Positions 56,987 to 64,000 of a stretch of 64,000 nucleotides of DNA are shown here, piece after piece. Source of the DNA: Girardinichthys multiradiatus (taxonomy: Eukaryota; Chordata; Actinopteri; Cyprinodontiformes; Goodeidae); the NCBI RefSeq assembly GCF_021462225.1, contig NC_061806.1, positions 3,343,234-3,407,233 on the forward strand, written 5' to 3'. The notes under the pieces were generated by a model. That model did not search any database. It was not told the origin of the DNA and saw only the letters and a list, made by a program, of their open reading frames with translations. The first letter of the stretch is position 1; each line of letters starts with the position of its first letter. The translations under genes were made by a program, and so were the position numbers.

Positions 56987-58254
56987 CAGGGGTTGGACAA
57001 TGAAACTGAAACACCTGTCATTTTAGTGTGGGAGGTTTCATGGCTAAATTGGACCAGCCTGGTAGCCAGTCTTCATTGATTGCACATTGCACCAGTAAGA
57101 GCAGAGTGTGAAGGTTCAATTAGCAGGGTAAGAGCAGTTTTGCTCAAACTATTGAAATGCACACAACATTATGGGTGACATACCAGAGTTCAAAAGAGGA
57201 CAAATTGTTGGTGTACGTCTTGCTGGCGCATCTGTGACCAAGACAGCAAGTCTTTGTGATGTATCAAGAGCCACGGTATCCAGGGTAATGTCAGCATACC
57301 ACCAAGAAGGACGAACCACATCCAACAGGATTAACTGTGGACGCAAGAGGAAGCTGTCTGAAAGGGATGTTCTGGTGCTAACCCGGATTGTATCCAAAAA
57401 ACATAAAACCACGGCTGCCCAAATCACGGCAGAATTGAATGTGCACCTCAACTCTCCTGTTTCCACCAGAACTGTCCGTCGGGAGCTCCACAGGGTCAAT
57501 ATACACGGCCGGGCTGCTATAGCCAAACCTTTGATCACTCATGCCAATGCCAAACGTCAGTTTCAATGGTGCAAGGAGCGCAAATCTTGGGCTGTGGACA
57601 ATGTGAAACATATATTGTTCTCTGATGAGTCCACCTTTACTGTTTTCCCCACATCTGGGAGAGTTACGGTGTGGAGAAGCCCCAAAGAAGCGTACCACCC
57701 AGACTGTTGCATGCCCAGAGTGAAGCATGGGGGTGGATCAGTGATGGTTTGGGCTGCCATATCATGGCATTCCCTTGGCCCAATACTTGTGCTAGATGGG
57801 CGCGTCACTGCCAAGGACTACCGAACCATTCTTGAGGACCATGTGCATCCAGTGGTTCAAACATTGTATCCTGAAGGCGGTGCCATGTATCAGGATGACA
57901 ATGCACCAATACACACAGCAAGACTGGTGAAAGATTGGTTTGATGAACATGAAAGTGAAGTTGAACATCTCCCATGGCCTGCACAGTCACCAGATCTAAA
58001 TATTATTGAGCCACTTTGGGGTGTTTTGGAGGAGCGAGTCAGGAAACGTTTTCCTCCACCAGTATCACGTAGTGACCTGGCCACTATCCTGCAAGAAGAA
58101 TGGCTTAAAATCCCTCTGACCACTGTGCAGGACTTGTATATGTCATTCCCAAGACAAATTGACGCTGTATTGGCCACAAAAGGAGGCCCTACACCATACT
58201 AATAAATTATTGTGATCTAAAACCAGGTGTTTCAGTTTCATTGTCCAACCACTG
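56987..58254 (+). mobile_element. Tc1-like DD36E-family transposon, copy C (structurally intact)
   Basis: 1268 bp. The 5' end CAGGGGTTGGACAATGAAAC… and the 3' end are inverted repeats matching over about 31 bp with one mismatch (GGGG against GTGG near the tip). Target TA lies on both sides (56985-56986, 58255-58256). A single uninterrupted transposase gene fills the centre, and AATAAA (58201-58206) overlaps its stop codon as a possible polyadenylation signal. Short termini, length and DD36E spacing resemble the animal DD36E group of Tc1/mariner elements. Confidence 0.95.
57171..58202 (+). CDS. Tc1/mariner transposase, DD36E type, complete
   Basis: 343 residues, uninterrupted. It should bind the element's inverted repeats and cut and rejoin DNA at TA in the nucleus. 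Residues 1-47 form the first helix-turn-helix (AGASVTKTASLCDVSRATVS). A GRKRK basic linker at 57-61 is AT-hook-like. Residues 62-120 form the second DNA-binding half (TTAAQITAEL…TRTVRREL). The catalytic triad is Asp152 (LFSDEST), Asp243 (QDDNAPIH) and Glu280 (LNIIEPLW). Asp243 and Glu280 are separated by 36 residues; classical Tc1 has 34 (DD34E). A glycine-rich box (KHGGGSVMVW) is at 185-194. The start is the ATG of MGDIPEFKRG, shared with copies A and B. No stop or frameshift is present. Whether it is expressed is unknown. Confidence 0.95.
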   Translation: MGDIPEFKRGQIVGVRLAGASVTKTASLCDVSRATVSRVMSAYHQEGRTTSNRINCGRKRKLSERDVLVLTRIVSKKHKTTAAQITAELNVHLNSPVSTRTVRRELHRVNIHGRAAIAKPLITHANAKRQFQWCKERKSWAVDNVKHILFSDESTFTVFPTSGRVTVWRSPKEAYHPDCCMPRVKHGGGSVMVWAAISWHSLGPILVLDGRVTAKDYRTILEDHVHPVVQTLYPEGGAMYQDDNAPIHTARLVKDWFDEHESEVEHLPWPAQSPDLNIIEPLWGVLEERVRKRFPPPVSRSDLATILQEEWLKIPLTTVQDLYMSFPRQIDAVLATKGGPTPY

Positions 58255-58642
58255 TAAATATTTAATTGTTTTCTGCTAATTACAGAATGCCACAGATGGG
58301 GGCCCATTTAACATTCTTTGGCAAGACTGTCAATGGGCCTGAGCGTCAAGTCAAATTTAAGCTTACCCTCTCCCTCTCTTCCCACAGACTACAGAAAAAA
58401 TCTCACTAAAAGAATATAAGGTATAAGATTTGATGTTGGATAACCTTTTTGACCCTGTGTGTAGAACTCCCAACACATAACTGACAAAAATAGTTTTTTA
58501 ATAATTATTGTATTCCTGTCATACTACTGCTACTACTTTCCCTGTGGTATGAAACAATAGTTCCACGTTTTTGTGTTTGTGGTGGTAGGAAGGGAAAAGT
58601 TTTCTTTCTTGGTATCCCTATAAAATAACTGGTTGGTATGTA

Positions 58643-60210
58643 CAGGTCCTTCTCAAAATATTAGCATATTGTGATAAAGTTCATTATTTTCCATAATGTC
58701 ATGATGAAAATTTAACATTCATATATTTTAGATTTATTGCACACTAACTGAAATATTTCAGGTCTTTTATTGTCTTAATATGGATGATTTTGGCATACAG
58801 CTCATGAAAACCCAAAATTCCTATCTCACAAAATTAGCATATTTCATCCGACCAATAAAAGAAAAGTGTTTTTAATACAAAAAACGTCAACCTTCAAATA
58901 ATCATGTACAGTTATGCACTCAATACTTGGTCAGGAATCCTTTGGCAGAAATGACTGCTTCAATGCGGCGTGGCATGGAGGCAATCAGCCTGTGGCACTG
59001 CTGAGGTCTTATGGAGGCCCAGGATGCTTCGATAGCGGCTTTTAGCTCATCCAGAGTGTTGGGTCTTGAGTCTCTCAACGTTCTCTTCACAATATCCCAC
59101 AGATTCTCTATGGGGTTCAGGTCAGGAGAGTTGGCAGGCCAATTGAGCACAGTGATACCATGGTCAGTAAACCATTTACCAGTGGTTTTGGCACTGAGAG
59201 CAGGTGCCAGGTCGTGCTGAAAAATGAAATCTTCATCTCCATAAAGCTTTTCAGCAGATGGAAGCATGAAGTGCTCCAAAATCTCCTGATAGCTAGCTGC
59301 ATTGACCCTGCCCTTGATAAAACACAGTGGACCAACACCAGCAGCTGACACAGCACCCCGGACCATCACTGACTGTGGGTACTTGACACTGGACTTCTGG
59401 CATTTTGGCATTTCCTTTTCCCCAGTCTTCCTCCAAACTCTGGCACCTTGATTTCTGAATGACATGCAGAATTTGCTTTAATCCGAAAAAAGTACTTTGG
59501 ACCACTGAGCAACAGTCCAGTGCTGCTTCTCTGTAGCCCAGGTCTGGGGAATGCGGCACCTGTAGCCCATTTCCTGCACACGCCTGTGCACGGTGGCTCT
59601 GGATGTTTCTACTCCAGACTCAGTCCACTGCTTCCGCAGGTCCCCCAAGGTCTGGAATCGGCCCTTCTCCACAATCTTCCTCAGGGTCCGGTCACCTCTT
59701 CTCATTGTGCAGCGTTTTCTGCCACACTTTTTCCTTCCCACAGACTTCCCACTGAGGTACCTTGATACAGCACTCTGGGAACAGCCTATTCGTTCAGAAA
59801 TTTCTTTCTGTGTCTTACCCTCTTGCTTGAGGGTGTCAATAGTGGCCTTCTGGACAGCAGTCAGGTCGGCAGTCTTACCCATGATTGGGGTTTTGAGTGA
59901 TGAACCAGGCTGGGAGTTTTAAAGGCCTCATGAATCTTTTGCAGGTGTTTAGAGTTAACTCGTTGATTCAGATGATTAGGTTCATAGCTCGTTTAGAGAC
60001 CCTTTTAATGATATGCTAATTTTGTGAGATAGGAATTTTGGGTTTTCATGAGCTGTATGCCAAAATCATCCGTATTAAGACAATAAAAGACCTGAAATAT
60101 TTCAGTTAGTGTGCAATGAATCTAAAATATATGAATGTTAAATTTTCATCATGACATTATGGAAAATAATGAACTTTATCACAATATGCTAATATTTTGA
60201 GAAGGACCTG
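58643..60210 (-). mobile_element. Tc1-like DD34E transposon with 200-bp IR/DR termini (inactive)
   Basis: 1568 bp between TA dinucleotides (58641-58642, 60211-60212). The ends are inverted repeats of about 201 bp (58643-58843 and 60010-60210). Within each arm, a motif near the tip (CAAAATATTAGCATATTGTG) recurs in altered form at the inner edge (CACAAAATTAGCATATTTC). This is the IR/DR arrangement with two binding sites per end known from Sleeping-Beauty-type elements. It is a different family from copies A-C. Confidence 0.93.
58920..59882 (-). pseudogene. DD34E transposase, one nonsense codon plus internal deletion
   Basis: It starts MGKTADLTAVQKATID at 59882. The helix-turn-helix GKTQKEISERIGCSQSAVSR is followed by a GRKR linker. 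After YRCRIPQ the usual stretch before WTVAQWSK is shorter than in relatives (about 16 residues missing, in frame). At LFSD the next codon, Glu in relatives, is TAA (59480-59478); the same frame then runs open to 58920. Asp and Glu of the second half (QHDLAPA, LNPIENLW) are 34 residues apart. QHDLAPALSAK departs from the usual AHTAK. Confidence 0.88.
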
Positions 60211-61469
60211 TAGATAAGGTCTAAAGGTTGTAGATGCCCCTCTTCACTGCACACTCAGTGGTCTTTGGATCCCATTTTACTCTGCTAACCCTTCAGCTCA
60301 CATTGAGTGGTAGCAAGATAAATAGAAGTCCTTATGTAGTGGAGTGGAAAGCTGGTAAATAAACTAGGCCTATGTGTCAGGTCATATTTAACCCCAGGAA
60401 AACAGACAGCCGTAAAGTTTCTAGAAACTCTTATTAACTTTAAAAGTATAAATAAAAAACATGCTTTATTTTTCATTTATTTTAAAACAGTTTTGTTGAA
60501 AACAATCATATAATATGATTTTGTTTTTTCCTCTACTAAATATATCAACTCAAATTAAGGGGTGAAAGTTTTTGAGAAAGTGTGAAAGTGTGAGATTATG
60601 CTGCTGCAGTGAAGGAGGAATTCATTCGAAGGCTTTTGAAACATCCAAAGGGTCAGCTCTGGGTCTGACTACAGAGAAAACAAACAGGCTGTCTGTTTTT
60701 TGGTTATTTGTTACTGAGCGGAATCTCAGTAGGGCGCAGGGGACACTTGTCAGGTTTGGGGCCAAAAGACCTAGCACAGCATGGTGAGAAGATTGGTGCA
60801 ACAGTGGAGCATCTGTGTTGTCGTTGTGATCTGAAACCTTCTCATTCTTTTCTGTGCTGCCTTTTTCTGCCTCTCGCTCAGGCTCCAGTTCTCTGTGTGT
60901 ACAGCTATTCAGAGCAGGCTGGGGTGAGTCCCACAGCTCCTTCTACTTTCCCCTTATTCACTGCTCAGGGTGAACAGTATCTGCTGCTCCATCTGGTCTC
61001 CTCAGGTGCTGGGATGATCAGATTGAGACTGATTGGGTTTCAGGGGACATTTTGCAGAGAGGAACAGAACAAGATGAATGGGAGTCTGAGAGAGATGTCT
61101 TGTTTTGTAAGTTGCAGCTGCTGACTGCTGTTTTTGCCTTATCTGTTGAAGTTTCATGTTTGCCACAGTAACAGAGCAGGCCTTTGTGCAGTCGCTCCCC
61201 CTTTTTGTTTAATTGTTCTGTGATTTCTGTTGCTACAGCAAGTGAACCACAGAGTCACTGATGGCCCCATTTTGTTTTTCAAAAAGTCTACTTTTGCAAA
61301 ACACACAATACTAGCATTTTTAGCCCATGATGTGTTGACTGGAGTATCCCTGTACATGTGGGATCGGGAATAAAAAATATTGTTTGGGTACCATTTGTCT
61401 GTGAGATTTTGACATTTAACAGTTAGAACCTTCTGGGCAGTCAGTGATTTTTTTTCTTTGAACTAATTT

Positions 61470-62105
61470 TCAGTTCAGTGTATTTATATAGCACCAATTC
61501 ACAACAAATTTTGTTTCAAGGTATAAAAAACAATCACAAAAATATCTGATTTACATACAGAAATACATAGTCACTTTAGTCCAATCATACAGACAGACCC
61601 AAAATCAGTTACATCCATTCCCATTCAAATTGATTCAAAAAGATTTCTATCTAAAGAACCAAGCAGACTGAATCGAGCCCGTGAATTGCAGCATTAATTC
61701 CTTCTGCTTGAGCAGCAATCCCTCATACCGAGCATGCATGAGGAGACAGTGGAAAGGAAAACTCCTGTTTAACAGGAAGAAACCTCCAGCAGAACCAGAA
61801 CCTGGCTCAGTCTGAGTGGCTATCCACCATGACTGACCGACGGTTTGACAATACAGAGGATACACACTAAATAACACAGAGGCACTGATCCAGTAGTACT
61901 TTCTATATTAAAGAAAAGTAAAAAGTTAATGGCAGTAGGAGCTCCTTTAGTGGCTTCATCTAGGAGAGAAGCACAGCTAAACAGATAAACTTTGACCAGT
62001 TTTCACGTCTACAGGTTGAAAAAGAGCACACACAGTTTGTCACAGTAAAAGCTCAGCCAATAACTATGTCTAGGAGAGAGACAGGGCTAAACACTGAGAT
62101 ACAAG
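61470..62105 (-). repeat. Inverted copy of the L2-type 3' tail repeat
   Basis: TATTTATATAGCACCAATTC at the left is the complement of the tail seen at 18718-18745. AACAGGAAGAAACCTCCAGC and AACCTGGCTCAGTCTGAGTG follow in inverted order relative to 18395-18440. Confidence 0.65.
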
Positions 62106-62298
62106 GTCAAGTATATTATCTGTAGAAGGAGAACTGCAAGCTTAGACAGTAATACAAGCGCTACCAGTGGTTGTCCCAACATTGACTTGGTAATGGACGC
62201 AGTGCAAAATGCTCTAAGACAGAGTGGACCCTCTGATCTTTTTACTCAATTAATAATGGAAGTGGTTTTTCTTAAATAATGCTAACAATATTAGTAAT

Positions 62299-62315
62299 GA
62301 TTATTATTATTACTT

Positions 62316-62345
<30 letters not shown>
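62299..62345. repeat. (ATT)n microsatellite
   Basis: ATT/TTA trinucleotide run with one ACTTTC interruption. Confidence 0.9.
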
Positions 62346-62346
<1 letters not shown>

Positions 62347-62784
62347 AAAAAGTATATGTTTTAATATCCCCACCTCTCCATTATATCATTCACTAAGCAC
62401 TAAAGCTGCTAGTTGCAGAGGTATTGAATGTGGATGAGTTCAACTTTAAGTATATACCAAGGGCAATCATGCACAAAAGAGTTGAATGATCGTGCATCGC
62501 AGGAGTGATTTCAGATAGATAGCGACAAAAGTCAAAGAGAAGATTCACAACATGGTCAAGACCTGTAAGAATGTATGGCATGGAGATGGTGCTAACAAAA
62601 AGACAGGAAGTAGAACGGGACGTGGCAAACCTAAAGATGTTAACCAAAATGGGCAGGATTAGAACAAATATATTAAGATAGCTTAAGTTGATAGAAAGGG
62701 TAAGAGACACAGGACTGAGATGGTTTGGACACGTATAGAGGAGGGATAGTGCATATATTGGAAACAGGAAGTTGAATACGATGC

Positions 62785-63528
62785 AATGAAGCAACTTTCC
62801 ACTGTCGCTACATACTCAATGATGAGTTAATGCTGCAAGTCACTGACTCAATACAATCTTCTGAGTTTCCTTAGATAGAAACTTTTTGACTGCAATGACT
62901 GCATTGTTTGATAACTAGGATCAATTTAGAATAGATTTGGAATCTGTATGTGTCATGATGTGCAGGTGTGTGAGTTTCTTATTTGATATCTGTTGCTTCC
63001 CTGTTGTTTATCTTCGCTAGTTACTTACTTTACTCTCTAGTTACTTCTTTGTTTATTCCTGTACATTCAGACTTCTGTTGGATTCCTTCCTTCCTCTCTG
63101 TCTGCTCCTACCCATTCTCTCTCCTCCCTTAGCTCTCTCTCTCTTCATTGGTCTCAGCTGTTAGTCATTCTCACCTGGTTATTCTCACCTGCTTGCCATG
63201 CCTTTCTCCTCACTTCTCCCCGTGTATATAACCTCTCTGGTTTTTCACATTGATTACTGGATTTTACTGTTAGCCAGCCCGTTCCATGCCCGTCTCATCA
63301 CCTATGCTCCATGTCCTGTTTATACCTTTTGTAAGTTTTCATTTCTGTTATTATTAATGACTTCAACTCACCATGCGGATCCCAGGCTTCTGTTTACACT
63401 TTGGTCCTGCAAGAAACCATCACTCCCTGACGTAATGATTCAACTGAATTGACTTTTTCCTGTAAAGTGCCTTGAGATGACATGTGTTGTGAATTGGTGC
63501 TATATAAATAAACAAATTGAATTGAATA
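62785..63528 (+). mobile_element. L2-type tail repeat inserted in the RTE fragment, split by a solo LTR
   Basis: The first piece (62785-62950) matches 18460-18660 (CACTGTCGCTACATAC…, TGCAAGTCACTGACT, TTCCTTAGA). The second (63433-63528) has AAGTGCCTTGAGATGACATG and GGTGCTATATAAATAAA. TTGAATA at both outer edges may be the target duplication. Confidence 0.65.
62951..63432 (+). mobile_element. Solo LTR (gypsy-like)
   Basis: 482 bp from TGTCATGATGTGCAGG to TCCCTGACG, with a TATA box (GTGTATATAACC, 63221-63232) and CT-rich upstream sequence. The L2-type tail reads continuously across it if removed. GTATG before and GTAATG after suggest a decayed 5-bp duplication. The final base is G instead of the expected A. 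Confidence 0.6.
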
Positions 63529-64000
63529 TGGAGCTGTTGGGTTCAGGAAGAACAGAGAAGGAATGAGAAGGTTTTGGGATGAGGGTTTGTGACAGAAGAA
63601 ATTACTGGGATAAGGTGAGATGCAGGCACATTATCTTGCTGTGAACACAGTAAACCAGATGACATTCTACTTACACTGAAAGTTGGAATTATTGAAAAAG
63701 CCATACTTGTTCAGTCTGTTTCTGTTCTATCACTGAGCACTGTACAGTCTGTCCTCAGGGTGAACTAACTTAGACTTCCACTTCTAAGAAGATTGGCGGC
63801 CATCTTCAGGGCTGTCAGCCATGGATCAGTGATGTAGTGTCATCTTTCATTTGGAAGCTTCAGGGTGTGATACCCAGCCAAGTGTTTGGTTTAATGAGAA
63901 GAACATTATAAATTGCTTAGTGTAACTTACCAGATGGTAAAAAAGCCCTATATAAGTCTGGTCTAGTTACATTGTCTTACATAAGTCCTTCTCAGTGCAG

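Larger units (their letters stand above)
62520..63640 (+). pseudogene. RTE-type LINE C-terminal fragment, interrupted
   Basis: Part one (62530-62784) is the decayed C-terminus of an RTE reverse transcriptase, with RDTGLRWFGHV-like sequence near 62708-62745. Part two (63529-63640) continues with MELLGSGRTEKE and GMRVCDRRNYWDKVRCR-like residues. The 744 bp between them is another repeat, itself interrupted. Frames are broken. Confidence 0.65.

Noticed and set aside
61021..61120. Open + strand stretch (60708-61124) as an exon
   Set aside because: 138 codons without a recognisable domain, and cysteine/serine-rich low-complexity content. No conserved family recognised.

Overview
This window is vertebrate DNA from a ray-finned (teleost) fish. 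It is AT-rich, has long introns and very little coding sequence, and is full of repeats typical of teleosts: several Tc1-like DNA transposons, L2-, RTE- and Rex1-like LINE remnants, chromodomain Ty3/gypsy LTR elements and a tRNA-type SINE. The species cannot be named from the sequence alone.

Only one host gene is recognised: the 5' part of retinoic acid receptor beta (rarb), on the + strand. Its beta2-type promoter is at about 8848-8950. It holds a CRE-like site, two DR5 retinoic-acid response elements and a TATA box, arranged as in the mammalian RARB2 promoter as I remember it. A leader of about 470 nt with five short upstream ORFs follows. Exon 1 coding sequence (9421-9577) encodes the isoform-2 A region. 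After a 21.4-kb intron, exon 2 (30992-31140) encodes the B region and the first zinc finger. The two exons join in frame. No later exon (second finger, ligand-binding domain) was found to the right edge, so the gene runs off the window and 31141-64000 is read as intron 2.

Layout: 1-3.3 kb, reverse-oriented retrovirus-like remnant (gag-like frame, minisatellite leader, primer-binding site, LTR). 3.3-8.8 kb, Tc1-type remnants and AT-rich unique DNA. 8.8-9.6 kb, rarb promoter and exon 1. 9.6-31 kb, intron 1, with a candidate conserved regulatory block near 12.2-13.05 kb, a Tc1 deletion derivative, an L2-type repeat split by a Tc1 copy, a solo LTR, a 2.3-kb inverted-repeat element and LINE debris. 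31-39 kb, intron 2 with LINE and Tc1 remnants. 39.2-43.4 kb, a deleted gypsy element whose 5' LTR is split by a 2-kb insertion. 43.5-46.5 kb, an L2-type LINE on the minus strand. 46.9-60.2 kb, further DNA transposons, including one structurally intact copy (56987-58254) whose 343-residue transposase has DD36E catalytic spacing. 61.5-63.6 kb, a three-level nest of retroelements.

The transposase copies are independent of the host gene. The interest lies in the autoregulatory RA-responsive promoter, the upstream ORFs, the apparently intact DD36E element, the inverted-repeat element and the nested insertions.
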